Assembly: GCF_000424265.1 (NCBI RefSeq)
Contig: NZ_AUJO01000006.1
Span: 62,001 to 126,000, forward strand
Direction of reading: 5' to 3'
From: Butyrivibrio sp. WCD3002
Lineage (GTDB): Bacteria; Bacillota; Clostridia; Lachnospirales; Lachnospiraceae
Length of the DNA stretch: 64,000 bases
The notes under the pieces are model-generated. The model ran no database searches. It saw only the letters and a program-made list of their open reading frames with translations, and was not told the origin of the DNA. Position 1 is the stretch's first letter, and each line of letters starts with the position of its first letter. Shown piece by piece: positions 16,737-25,873 of the stretch. Made by a program: the position numbers and the translations under genes.

Positions 16737-19700
16737 TTATTTTTCTGCATATTCCTGCAAGGATTTGATATTTCCTGCGCCGTTCGCCTTTACTTCCCTG
16801 ATGCCCTGGGCAGCTGCTTTTGCGGCTGCAACTGTGGTTATGTAAGGAATGCGTGCCTTTATGGCTGCGCGGCGAAGGTAAGCATCATCATACTTTGCGC
16901 CTTTTTCTATAGGTGTATTGATAACAAGCTGCACGTCACCGTTTTTGATAAGATCCTCAACGTTGGGTCTTCCGCCCTCGTAGTTTTTCAGAATCTTTGT
17001 GGCTTCGATGCCTGCTTCGACGATGGTCTCGTAGGTTTTGCCTGTTGCATAGATCTTAAAGCCTTCATCCGCAAAGCCCTTCGCGATTGCTGAAGCCATA
17101 GGCTTATCCTCAGTGTTGAGAGAAATAAGCACTGCTCCCTTAAGAGGAAGCGCAGCATTTGCAGCTTCTTCTGCCTTGAAGAAGGCTTCGCCGGGAGTCT
17201 TTGCAAGTCCGAGAACTTCACCTGTGGAGCGCATTTCAGGTCCAAGTACAGGATCAACCTCAGGGAACATGTTGAAGGGGAATACCGCTTCTTTTACGCC
17301 GTAGTATTCAGGCTCGGTGTTTTTCTTTGCATCGATAAGGCCCTGAACAGGGGACGGTCTTCCTGTGAGCTGCGCTGTGATAATATCGGTTGCGATGGGC
17401 ACCATTTTTATGCCGCATACCTTTGAAACAAGCGGTACTGTGCGGGATGCTCTCGGGTTAGCTTCAAGGACGTAAACGGTGTCATCCTCGATGGCATACT
17501 GCATGTTCATAAGTCCTACAACATTCATCTCAACCGCTATTTTGCGGGTATATTCCTCGATAGTCTTAAGGTGCTCCTCTGAGATGTGCTTGGAGGGAAC
17601 TATGCAGGCAGAGTCACCTGAGTGAATTCCGGCAAGCTCGATGTGCTCCATAACTGCAGGAACGAAGGCCTTCTCGCCATCACTTATGGCGTCTGCTTCG
17701 CACTCCATGGCATTGTGGAGGAATCTGTCAATAAGGATCGGACGGTCAGGAGTTACGCCAACAGCGGCTTTCATGTAGCCTTCCATACTCTCCTCATCTC
17801 TTACGATTTCCATTCCTCTTCCGCCAAGGACGAAGGACGGTCTAACCATTACGGGATAACCGATTCTTGCAGCGATTTCCTTTGCAGTTTCTACGTCCGA
17901 AGCCATTCCGGACTCAGCCATGGGAATCTCAAGCTTTTCCATCATCATACGGAACTGATCTCTGTCTTCTGCAAGATCAATTACTTCAGGAGTGGTTCCA
18001 AGGATGTTTACACCCTCTTCCTTAAGCTTTGCAGCCAGGTTAAGGGGAGTCTGTCCGCCAAACTGTGCGATTACGCCCACGGGCTTTTCCTTTTTATAAA
18101 TCTGAAGTACATCCTCCAAGGTCAGAGGCTCGAAGTAAAGTGTATCGGATGTATCGTAGTCCGTTGAAACTGTCTCAGGATTGCAGTTTACGATTATGGT
18201 CTCAAAGCCAAGTTTTTTCAGGGCAAGGGCAGCGTGTACACAGCAATAATCGAACTCAATACCCTGTCCGATTCTGTTGGGGCCTCCGCCAAGGATCATG
18301 ATCTTCTTTGTATCGGCGCTGTCGTCTGCCTTGGGATTTTCAATGTTTGCATCTGTCTTGTAGGTTGAGTAATAGTAAGCGGCACCGTCAGTTCCATATA
18401 CGTGGACACCGTCCCATTTTTCCGTAAGACCAAGCTCGTCTCTTGTATTTCTGATGTCATCCTCGGATACACCAAGAATTCCGGAAAGATATCTGTCTGC
18501 AAAGCCGTCTTCCTTAGCTTTGATCAGGGCTTCATTTGAGGGAACACTTCCCTTGAAGCTGCTTACCAATGCATTTTCCTCTTCGACGAGCTCTTTTATC
18601 TCATTAAGGAAATAGTGCTTAACCTTGGTGATATCAAAGATTTCGTCGACAGTAACGCCTTTCTTGAAGGCTTCGTAAATAAGGAAATATCTCTCGGAAG
18701 AAGCGTCCTTAAGAAGATGCAGAAGCTCTTCCTTGTCCATTTCCTCATATTTTTTCACATTTCCAAGGCCATATCTGCCTTTTTCAAGGGATCTGATGGC
18801 TTTCTGGAAGGCTTCCTTGAAGTTTTTACCGATGGACATGACTTCGCCGACAGCTCTCATCTGAGTGCCGAGCTTGTCCTCAACTCCGTGGAATTTTTCA
18901 AATGCCCAGCGGGCAAATTTTACTACCACGTAGTCGCCGTTAGGTACGTATTTATCAAGGGTTCCGAATTTGGAATCCGGAAGCTCGGAAAGTGTAAGTC
19001 CGGTAGCAAGCTTTGCGGAAACAAGGGCGATGGGGAAGCCTGTTGCTTTACTTGCAAGGGCTGATGATCTGGAGGTTCTGGGATTGATCTCGATAACAAC
19101 GATTCGGCCTGTCTTTGGATCATGGGCGAACTGTACGTTGGTTCCGCCGATAACGCCGATGTGCTCAACAATCTTGTAGGCCTGGCGCTGAAGCTCCTGC
19201 TGAAGGTCCTCGTCAATTGTAAGCATGGGTGCGGTACAGAAGGAATCGCCGGTGTGAACACCGACAGGGTCTACGTTTTCGATAAAGCATACGGTAATCA
19301 TATTGTTGTCTTTATCTCTTACAACCTCAAGCTCAAGTTCTTCCCAGCCAAGGATTGACTCCTCAACCAGAACCTGGTGAATGATGGATGCAGCAAGACC
19401 TCTTGCACATACTGTCTGCAGCTCTTCCTTGTTGTAAACAAGTCCGCCGCCTGCGCCGCCCATGGTATATGCGGGACGAAGAACAACGGGATATCCGAGC
19501 TCGTCAGCCTCAGCCAGCGCTTCCTCTATGCTGTAGCAGGCCTTTGACCTTGCCATCTCGATTCCGAGCTTATCCATGGTTTTCTTAAACTCAGTTCTGT
19601 CCTCGCCTCGTTCAATGGCATCTACCTGAACACCGATAACCTTCACGTTATATTTATCCAGAACTCCTGCTTTGTATAATTCTGAACACAAATTAAGACC

Positions 19701-19982
19701 AGACTGCCCTCCTAAATTAGGCAAAAGGGCATCCGGTCTTTCTTTTTCAATTACAGCCGCAACGCGGCTGACATTTAAGGGTTCAATATAAGTCCTGTCC
19801 GCCATCTCCGGATCGGTCATGATTGTAGCCGGATTGGAATTAACCAGGACGATTTCATAGCCAAGACTCCTCAGCGCCTTGCAGGCCTGGGTTCCTGAAT
19901 AGTCAAATTCGCAGGCCTGTCCGATAACAATAGGGCCTGAGCCAATGATTAGTACCTTGTGGATATCTGTTCTCTGTGCCAT
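16737..19982 (-). CDS. carB: Carbamoyl-phosphate synthase large subunit
   Basis: About 1081 residues, the full length of the family. It makes carbamoyl phosphate from bicarbonate, ammonia (from the CarA glutaminase) and two ATP, for arginine and pyrimidine synthesis. Two homologous ATP-grasp halves are visible, starting KVLIIGSGPIVIGQACEFDY and KIMILGGGPNRIGQGIEFDY, each with EINPRTSRSSAL or EANPRASRTVPL metal-binding loops. The C-terminal ~140 residues are the MGS-like allosteric domain (KPMASAIAKGFADEGFKIYA). ATG 19982 has GGAGAGAAAC upstream and is preferred over the upstream in-frame codon at 19994. No carA lies beside it in this window, so the small subunit must be encoded elsewhere. Confidence 0.98.
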   Translation of the reverse strand: MAQRTDIHKVLIIGSGPIVIGQACEFDYSGTQACKALRSLGYEIVLVNSNPATIMTDPEMADRTYIEPLNVSRVAAVIEKERPDALLPNLGGQSGLNLCSELYKAGVLDKYNVKVIGVQVDAIERGEDRTEFKKTMDKLGIEMARSKACYSIEEALAEADELGYPVVLRPAYTMGGAGGGLVYNKEELQTVCARGLAASIIHQVLVEESILGWEELELEVVRDKDNNMITVCFIENVDPVGVHTGDSFCTAPMLTIDEDLQQELQRQAYKIVEHIGVIGGTNVQFAHDPKTGRIVVIEINPRTSRSSALASKATGFPIALVSAKLATGLTLSELPDSKFGTLDKYVPNGDYVVVKFARWAFEKFHGVEDKLGTQMRAVGEVMSIGKNFKEAFQKAIRSLEKGRYGLGNVKKYEEMDKEELLHLLKDASSERYFLIYEAFKKGVTVDEIFDITKVKHYFLNEIKELVEEENALVSSFKGSVPSNEALIKAKEDGFADRYLSGILGVSEDDIRNTRDELGLTEKWDGVHVYGTDGAAYYYSTYKTDANIENPKADDSADTKKIMILGGGPNRIGQGIEFDYCCVHAALALKKLGFETIIVNCNPETVSTDYDTSDTLYFEPLTLEDVLQIYKKEKPVGVIAQFGGQTPLNLAAKLKEEGVNILGTTPEVIDLAEDRDQFRMMMEKLEIPMAESGMASDVETAKEIAARIGYPVMVRPSFVLGGRGMEIVRDEESMEGYMKAAVGVTPDRPILIDRFLHNAMECEADAISDGEKAFVPAVMEHIELAGIHSGDSACIVPSKHISEEHLKTIEEYTRKIAVEMNVVGLMNMQYAIEDDTVYVLEANPRASRTVPLVSKVCGIKMVPIATDIITAQLTGRPSPVQGLIDAKKNTEPEYYGVKEAVFPFNMFPEVDPVLGPEMRSTGEVLGLAKTPGEAFFKAEEAANAALPLKGAVLISLNTEDKPMASAIAKGFADEGFKIYATGKTYETIVEAGIEATKILKNYEGGRPNVEDLIKNGDVQLVINTPIEKGAKYDDAYLRRAAIKARIPYITTVAAAKAAAQGIREVKANGAGNIKSLQEYAEK

Positions 19983-20075
19983 GTTTCTCTCCATCTTTTC
20001 TGCGTTTTTTAGTCTCTAAAGATTTTATAATTCATTCATGATAAAAACAAGTAAAAAGTTCCGGGAATGGCTATT

Positions 20076-20825
20076 TTACTGTATGTCAGCGAAAGACAGT
20101 GTCGTTACTTCCAGGTCTTCAAGTCTCATACAGATTATGCCGCAGGTGCTGTCAGGCAGGTTCCCGCTTGCTTTGTAGGCGCATCCGCCATCGATAACAT
20201 AGATGTTTTCCTCGTGATAAAGTTCAAGCTTTGCTTCTTCCATGATGCGCTGAACCGGAACGTGCCCGATAACAAAGGTCCAGGGCTTTTTCGAATATTC
20301 CGAAATTGGTGCGTAGATATCATACCTGTAGGGCGTTTTCCATACTATGTCCCAAACCTCGTCATAGCTAAGCTCACTATAGGTTTTTTCTATGGAATTC
20401 TCGCTGTAATAGGAATGGGTAAGGCAAAAGGTTTTACCGCCTGCATCCACAAGCTTGGTAAGCTGCCTTGATGAGAGCCAGGAAAGCAGCTCTTTTCTTC
20501 TGTTTTCATCAAGCTTCTGGTACTCCTCCAAAGTAGAAATACCTTTGTTGGCAATGAGCCAGAGTTTACTGTCTCTTCCGGTAATTATATCTATAGAGCC
20601 GTCCGGTGAAACGGTGTTAAGCATCATGAACTCGTGGTTTCCAAGAAGCAGGTCCATGTTTGGTGAATCCATGATTTTTAAAAGAATCGCGATTCCGTCC
20701 GGTCCTCTGTCTATGGCATCGCCAATTACGTACAAAAAGTCCTCCTCTGAGAAAGCGATTTTCTCGAGAAGCTTTTCAAAAATATGAAGTTGGCCGTGAA
20801 GGTCTGAAATTATGTAGGTTGCCAT
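20076..20825 (-). CDS. PPP-family metallophosphoesterase (serine/threonine phosphatase or ApaH-like)
   Basis: A 249-residue cytoplasmic protein with the three phosphoesterase motifs of the PPP family: SDLHG (residue 8 region), GDAIDRGPDG and GNHEFMML. The family includes diadenosine tetraphosphatase and bacterial PrpA/PrpB-type phosphatases. The later TFVIGHVPVQRIMEEA and VIDGGCAYKASGNLP carry the C-terminal metal-binding His and the loop seen in these enzymes. The substrate cannot be separated from sequence. It starts 7 bp after the broken fructosamine kinase gene ends, so they share a transcript. Confidence 0.85.
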   Translation of the reverse strand: MATYIISDLHGQLHIFEKLLEKIAFSEEDFLYVIGDAIDRGPDGIAILLKIMDSPNMDLLLGNHEFMMLNTVSPDGSIDIITGRDSKLWLIANKGISTLEEYQKLDENRRKELLSWLSSRQLTKLVDAGGKTFCLTHSYYSENSIEKTYSELSYDEVWDIVWKTPYRYDIYAPISEYSKKPWTFVIGHVPVQRIMEEAKLELYHEENIYVIDGGCAYKASGNLPDSTCGIICMRLEDLEVTTLSFADIQ

Positions 20826-20832
20826 TTTTTCC

Positions 20833-21599
20833 TCATGTTGAATATCTATTAATAATCCGTATTACCGCCGATAGGTATGATCTTCCGAAAAGATTAAGGT
20901 GGTTGGTCAGGTGGTAAAGATTGTACAAATCACGCCTGTCCTCGTAGCCCGGTGTAATTCCCATAGCATCAAAATATGCCTCATAAAAACGATTATCGAA
21001 GCCGCCAAACAGCTCTGTCATAGCGATATCCGCTTCATTGCTGCCTTTATCAGGTAGCTGTCAAAGTATCTTTCAGCCAGCTTAAACTGCGGCTTTAGCC
21101 TGCATTCAGCAAAAAATTCTATCCAACTGTTTTTTGGGGTATTTATCTGTTTTCCCGCCCCGATGTAATTGTCGGTGGTAAAGCCGTATTTTTCTCTTAC
21201 TACAAAACCCGATGTATCTGCTTGATGGAGCTTTGCAAGGCCTATCCCAAGGGATTCCCAGAAATTACTTGAAAGACAACCGCTGTTTATGTATTCCATC
21301 AGAAGGAATGAGATATTTCCATCAGTGCCTGCCGCATAGATTTTTGGTACCCGCATTGTTTTTGTTGAGTCTATTGCCAATAGACCACGGGCCTCTTCCC
21401 AGAAAAAATCTGCGTTTCCGCGGACGTTCACTTTAATAAAAGCCTTCTCTCCATTCGATAAATGCAGCAGATACGCGTCGTTTGCGTCTCCGCCCATAAT
21501 CGTCTGCCGGCTTTCTATTGTGGTATTTTCACCGCACATTAACATAACCGCTTCATTCAGCGATTTACACACAGGAAAAGGATATGAAATTGTTTTCAT
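20833..21599 (-). pseudogene. Fructosamine kinase with internal deletion and frameshift
   Basis: Two frames of one gene. The 5' part (to 21018) has the kinase N-lobe: MGGDANDAYLLHLSNGEKAF, LMEYINSG, SLGIGLAKLHQADTSGF, then WIEFFAECRLKPQFKLAERY. The 3' part (20833-21050, other frame) resumes as NEADIAMTELFGGFDNRFYE, then LTNHLNLFG. In intact fructosamine kinases about 45-55 residues carrying HGDLWSGN and DPA lie between; here they are missing and the frame shifts at about 21045. The catalytic loop is therefore absent and the gene cannot make an active kinase. A sigma-A promoter is at 21633-21662. Start is uncertain (21599 or upstream). Confidence 0.82.
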
Positions 21600-21632
21600 A
21601 TCAGGGGAAGAACTTTTTTCATACATAAATAG

Positions 21633-21662
21633 ATTATACACAATCTCGAATCTGTGATTCAA
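21633..21662 (-). promoter_or_regulatory. Promoter of the fructosamine kinase remnant
   Basis: On the minus strand TTGAAT (21657-21662), 18 bp, TATAAT (21633-21638). It predicts a start of transcription near 21626, upstream of the ATG at 21599. Confidence 0.55.
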
Positions 21663-21734
21663 GATTGTTACTATTTGTAATACTTGCGTTTAAGGATGAA
21701 TGGGAAAATGTTGTCATATGAACAATGCTATAAA

Positions 21735-21921
21735 TCAAATGGCGCACTGTGAGAGATGAATTGATATAAATCTTGCTATGGTGGAATGATCAGGAGCAGG
21801 CGCTCCGTCCAGAAGGTACATGAAATTAATGTCTCTCTTGCAGGCAGACTCAATATCACGACTTGAATAGATTCTGTTTACAGCAAATGCCGGGCTTTTT
21901 CTATATTGCTCCCTGTTATCA
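21735..21921 (-). mobile_element. IS1182-like transposase remnant (N-terminal fragment)
   Basis: This minus-strand frame encodes NRIYSSRDIESACKRDINFM, then YLLDGAPAPDHSTIARF, then ISIHLSQCAI and a stop. This is the diagnostic N-terminal part of DUF772/IS1182-type DDE transposases, where YSSR.IE.AC.RDINFM.LL and PAPDH.TIARF are highly conserved. No catalytic DDE region follows and no start codon precedes it, so it is a dead fragment of about 55 residues. I could not find terminal inverted repeats. It touches the 3' end of the frameshifted ORF at 21919-22217. Confidence 0.75.
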
Positions 21922-22217
21922 TGTTTCTTTTGCCTCTATGGCTTTTATCACACCTTGTTGGAATGAAAAGAGATTTCTTTTAAAGACGCTTGTCAGGAAC
22001 TGTCCGGCATCACCGATAGTTATATCTCTTATACCTACAGGCGTATCCGAAAATACCGGTTCGAGGTCCAGCCCTCATGAATATCCGCAAGCATGGCAGT
22101 ATCTGCATTTACTTTCCATTCGCCCATAGCAACAGAAAGAAATGCAAAAAGCCAAACGACAAATATGAAAATGGCCTGCTTAATTCTTGAGCGGACTAAT
22201 TCACTTCTCTTTTTCAT
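21919..22217 (-). pseudogene. Frameshifted short membrane/exported protein gene
   Basis: ATG 22217 (AAGGAT 5-9 nt upstream) opens RSELVRSRIKQAIFIFVVWL, then FAFLSVAMGEWKVNADTAM, a basic start and one hydrophobic segment like a signal or membrane anchor. The frame ends at 22035. A second frame, open from about 22078, continues as EPVFSDTPVGIRDITIGDAG, then QFLTSVFKRNLFSF, to a stop at 21919-21921. The codon choice of the second frame is gene-like, so a one-frame shift near 22070 probably broke a ~100-residue or longer gene. I do not recognise the family. Its 3' end runs into the transposase remnant. Confidence 0.5.
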
Positions 22218-22306
22218 AATGCATCCTTATCGCAAAAATGCCCTAGTACCATTTTACTATATTATGTGAGAATTCATTCTAAAAAATGCATTAAAAAAAT
22301 AAAGTG

Positions 22307-22348
22307 AAAAATCCTCAGAACTTCGTTTTTGAAATTCTGAGGATTTTT
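22307..22348 (-). terminator. Intrinsic terminator of the transporter/two-component operon
   Basis: Perfect 14-bp stem AAAAATCCTCAGAA/TTCTGAGGATTTTT with a 14-base loop, ten bases after the stop at 22358. It ends in a T run in the minus direction and also has one in the plus direction. Confidence 0.9.
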
Positions 22349-22357
22349 TTGACTTCA

Positions 22358-23929
22358 CTATAAAAGCTTATTTTGCATGCTTCTGGGTGAAACTCCGTAA
22401 AATTTCTTAAAACAGTTAGAGAAATAGCTGACATCACTATAACCTACATTTTCTGCAATCTCCGCCAGCTTCTCATCTGTTTCAAGAATCATCTTTTTTG
22501 CCTTATGCATTCTGTACTGAGTCATATATTCCTGAAGAGTCATATCCATCTCAGCTTTGAACATACGACGTAGATAGGTCTGATTAACCAGCAGATGCTC
22601 TGATATATCCGCTATGGAAAGTCCGTTATCAGCATAGTGTTCTTCTATATATTCCTTCGCCGCAACTGCTATATTGTGAGATTTCGAGTCTGTCTTATTC
22701 TTCTGATAATTGATTCTGATGCGATAAAGCTCAATTATCTTGTCTCGCATCTCTTCTCTTGTTTTAAGTGACATCAGTTCCTTTTCCGGAGAAAAGCCCT
22801 TGCCATATATAGCTTCAATTGAGAATCCGGACTGGATGATATTGGTCATAAGTACTCCCACGGCCCCTGACAGGATATTTATATCTGCCATTGGAAGGGA
22901 GCTTTCCTTCATTTTTTCCCAGATATCACTGATTGTTTTGGCCGCATCATCATCCTGCAACGTCTCGAGATCATGATTAAGACGCATTATCGCATTAAGT
23001 GAAATCTGCGGTTTGACCATAAACTCTTTTCCGGTCTTTGGAATTCTCATATCAATGACAGACTCCGTGGTCTTTTCAGCCATGGTTACAAGGATTTTTT
23101 CGTAAAAATCATGTATTCCCTCGTATCCATTCTCAGGTACCCCAAAACAGGTGAGCATGTCAAGTTCAAGCTGATTCTTGATTATCTGCGACAGATCAAC
23201 AAATTCATAGCCTTTATAAGCTGCTCTTGCTTCCTCTGTCTTAAAAGAAAAGATAATGACTATATTATTCTCATAATCATTGAAAAGCCTGTATGTGCCA
23301 TCTATCTCAATCCTTCCCTGAAGCATTCTCACAAACATTTTCTCCCAGTTCATGATTTGCTCCAGCTCCATTCTAAAGTTTCTGGCATTCTGATTAACGC
23401 TGCATACAGCAAGAAGAGGATATTTTCCGGAATCATTAAGCTCTGAGTATATCTCTTCATTAGCAACAGAACCTGCAGAATAAATAATCTGTCTAAATTT
23501 TTCCTGCTCGCTGTTATCAGTCTGAGATTCTTTTTCTATATCATTTTCAACAGCTTTACCTATATTATCCTGAAGTTTAAGAAGGCTTAGGATTAACTCT
23601 TCCTTCTCAAAAGGTTTGACTATATAATCGCAGACACCGATTTTTACTGCTTTCCTTGCATATTCAAATTCATTGTTTCCTGTGATGAGAATTATTGATG
23701 TGTCCGGATAGTTTTGCATTATCTTTTCAGACAGTTCCAGCCCGTTCAGATAAGGCATTGTGATATCCGTAAGCACAACATCCGGAAGAAATTCGTCCAT
23801 TTTTTCAAGGGCTTCTTTTCCGTCATGAGCTTCACAACATATTTCAAATCCATATGAATTCCAATCGATACACCCTCTCAAATACTCAAGAAAAATAGGC
23901 ATATCGTCCACTATCATTATCTTGTTCAT
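22358..23929 (-). CDS. YesN-type response regulator (receiver plus AraC DNA-binding domain)
   Basis: About 523 residues. Residues 1-120 form a receiver: acidic pair D8-D9 (IMIVDD), phosphoacceptor D55 (VVLTDITMPYLNG) and K105 (VKPF). The middle ~300 residues are the helical linker of YesN proteins. The last ~100 form the AraC double HTH (LSIADISEHLLVNQTYLRRM and LAEIAENVGYSDVSYFSNCF, ending FYGVSPRSMQ). ATG 23929 follows GGAGCATTTT and is preferred over the longer frame. It is the last gene of the operon and should be phosphorylated by the YesM-type kinase just upstream; known YesMN pairs respond to oligosaccharides and activate adjacent transport genes. Confidence 0.93.
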   Translation of the reverse strand: MNKIMIVDDMPIFLEYLRGCIDWNSYGFEICCEAHDGKEALEKMDEFLPDVVLTDITMPYLNGLELSEKIMQNYPDTSIILITGNNEFEYARKAVKIGVCDYIVKPFEKEELILSLLKLQDNIGKAVENDIEKESQTDNSEQEKFRQIIYSAGSVANEEIYSELNDSGKYPLLAVCSVNQNARNFRMELEQIMNWEKMFVRMLQGRIEIDGTYRLFNDYENNIVIIFSFKTEEARAAYKGYEFVDLSQIIKNQLELDMLTCFGVPENGYEGIHDFYEKILVTMAEKTTESVIDMRIPKTGKEFMVKPQISLNAIMRLNHDLETLQDDDAAKTISDIWEKMKESSLPMADINILSGAVGVLMTNIIQSGFSIEAIYGKGFSPEKELMSLKTREEMRDKIIELYRIRINYQKNKTDSKSHNIAVAAKEYIEEHYADNGLSIADISEHLLVNQTYLRRMFKAEMDMTLQEYMTQYRMHKAKKMILETDEKLAEIAENVGYSDVSYFSNCFKKFYGVSPRSMQNKLL

Positions 23930-23950
23930 AAAATGCTCCAAATACCAATT

Positions 23951-25837
23951 CTATACATTCTTTGGAATAGGAATGGTTACCGTACATCCGGCTCCCGGCT
24001 CACTTTCTATATTTATGCCGTAGCCATCTCCAAAATAAAGTCTAAGCCTGTGATCAACACTATATACTCCGAAATGCTTTCTCTCAGCGTCCTCCGGAAT
24101 ATCTCCTTTTGACAGGACATCCTGCATAACCACAAGATCCTCTTTTTTTATACCTATACCATCATCCTTAACGATGATAGCCGCACCCTTTTCATCATCG
24201 ATAAACTTACCGCTTATCTCTATGCTACCCCAGTCTTCTTTATATTTAAGCCCATGGTAAATAGCATTTTCCACAAGGGGCTGCAGCGTCATCTTGGGTA
24301 TATGCATATTCATTATCTTTTCATCAATATCAAAGGAATACTTGAATTTGTCCCCGTAACGCATAACCTGCAAATCCAGATAATCCCTCGTAATCTGAAT
24401 TTCCCGCTCAACAGTTACTATCTCATCGCTTCCCGACAGGGAGTTTTTGTAGTAATTTGCAAGTTTCTGCGTAACCCTTGCAGCCTCTCTGCTCCTGTTC
24501 ATCTCAATGAGCATAATAATAATATCCAGGGTATTATACAGAAAATGCGGTTTTACCTGCTCCTGCATCAGAGAAAGCTCGTATTCTCTCTTCTTTTTTG
24601 CCTCCTCGTCTACCTGTATCAAGAGCTCTCTGTTTCGCTCTGTCATATAATTGAAAATTCTTCCCAGCTGTCCGATCTCATCCCTGGTCTTAAAGTGGAA
24701 ACGAACTGACATATCACCTTCAGCAATCTGCTCAGCGCCATCATGCAAAACCGTAAGGGGTTTAGTAACGAGCGTTACCGAGATTATGATTGAAAGGAGA
24801 AGGAGCACCGCAGCTATTGCACTAGTGGTTCCAATTATAAATTTGAACTCCTCGTCTGTAACATTGAATTTGTTAAGGTTGGTTATTCCAATAAGATTCC
24901 AGTGATATGACGGAACTTCAGCCTTGGCAATCAGATATTTTGATCCGTCATAGCTTAAAATCGCACTTCTCTCACCTGCACCCATAAGCTTTGTAAACTC
25001 GGAATCGGAATCATCTTCCCCTTTTCCGAATTTAAGATGCGCAGTTTTACCACTGTATTCAAAATCAGAGTTCTGACCCTCAAACAGCTTTGCCCTGAGC
25101 TCCTCGCTGTTCAAAATCTCATCACCATAAGCGTCGCTTAGGCAAAATCCTTCGTTGTCATATAAAAAGTATGAGCTTATCTCACTTTTTGCGGATTTAA
25201 CCAGATTTTCCTTATCCATGTTAATAAAAACATATCCTATGCCCTCTCCGGTTACAGTATTTATAACCCTTTTCCCCAGAGTTATGACCTCATTTTCATC
25301 ACTGCTCATAGGATTATTTTCCGCATCCATAAGGATTGTTATGCCATTTGTTCCTACCAGTTTCATGGCATAATCGCATTTAGTTATCTCATCCTCCATC
25401 TTGTAAAAAGCCGGATCCGTCGCAATAAAAAAATCTTCCTCATCAAAAAAGACTATTGAATCTATCCCTCTGTAAATCAAAAGATCCTGCGTCATTTCAG
25501 ACAAAATGCGGCTTTCCCTGGTAACCTTTTTAATGGATCTGTCGTTATAGTAATTACTTGCAGAAATGGTGAAATTGTTGGAACAGACTGTCCCGTTATC
25601 AATAACCGCCGCAATTCTGTCCGACATTATGCGGATATTTTCCTCTATCTGCCTGTTTCCTCTCTCAAGAATCGCGCGGCTATAAAAAAATATCATAAGA
25701 AGCGCCAGTGTCACCATTGGAATCAGTGCCACAAGCGCTGTAAAAAAAGCAATTTTATATTTTAGCGAGATGTTCATGAGAGGCTTCTTTTTCCTGCCGT
25801 GAAGCCTCTCCATCTCCTTTATTGTCATGTCTTTCAT
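23951..25837 (-). CDS. YesM-type membrane sensor histidine kinase
   Basis: 628 residues: membrane segment at ~28-52, an extracellular sensor domain of the dCache type (~55-330), a second membrane segment (~335-357), HAMP (TKPLTVLHDGAEQIAEGDMS, 358-410), then the His_kinase domain with QVKPHFLYNTLD (His431) and an ATPase with VENAIYHGL (521-529), DDGIGI (557-562) and FGVYSVDHRLRL. This is the standard YesM/LytS family kinase. The start is uncertain; no strong ribosome site precedes the first ATG, and ATG 25813 (AAAGGAG adjacent) or ATG 25777 are alternatives. It lies between the permease genes and the response regulator. Confidence 0.92.
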   Translation of the reverse strand: MKDMTIKEMERLHGRKKKPLMNISLKYKIAFFTALVALIPMVTLALLMIFFYSRAILERGNRQIEENIRIMSDRIAAVIDNGTVCSNNFTISASNYYNDRSIKKVTRESRILSEMTQDLLIYRGIDSIVFFDEEDFFIATDPAFYKMEDEITKCDYAMKLVGTNGITILMDAENNPMSSDENEVITLGKRVINTVTGEGIGYVFINMDKENLVKSAKSEISSYFLYDNEGFCLSDAYGDEILNSEELRAKLFEGQNSDFEYSGKTAHLKFGKGEDDSDSEFTKLMGAGERSAILSYDGSKYLIAKAEVPSYHWNLIGITNLNKFNVTDEEFKFIIGTTSAIAAVLLLLSIIISVTLVTKPLTVLHDGAEQIAEGDMSVRFHFKTRDEIGQLGRIFNYMTERNRELLIQVDEEAKKKREYELSLMQEQVKPHFLYNTLDIIIMLIEMNRSREAARVTQKLANYYKNSLSGSDEIVTVEREIQITRDYLDLQVMRYGDKFKYSFDIDEKIMNMHIPKMTLQPLVENAIYHGLKYKEDWGSIEISGKFIDDEKGAAIIVKDDGIGIKKEDLVVMQDVLSKGDIPEDAERKHFGVYSVDHRLRLYFGDGYGINIESEPGAGCTVTIPIPKNV

Positions 25838-25873
25838 GGTATTATTTTACCATATCTTTTTTCTGAATATAAT

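Noticed and set aside
17345-17360. GGGGACGGTC match to the repeat core inside carB
   Set aside because: It only partly matches (GGGGACGGTCTTCC), it is coding sequence for a conserved carB segment, and has no inverted arms.
17622-19588. Several plus-strand ORFs opposite carB
   Set aside because: Shadow frames in a highly conserved gene; no start signals or motifs.
22045-22090. GGTTCGAGGTCCAGCCC as a tRNA T-arm
   Set aside because: No acceptor stem or D-arm can be folded around it, and it lies in a frameshifted coding frame.
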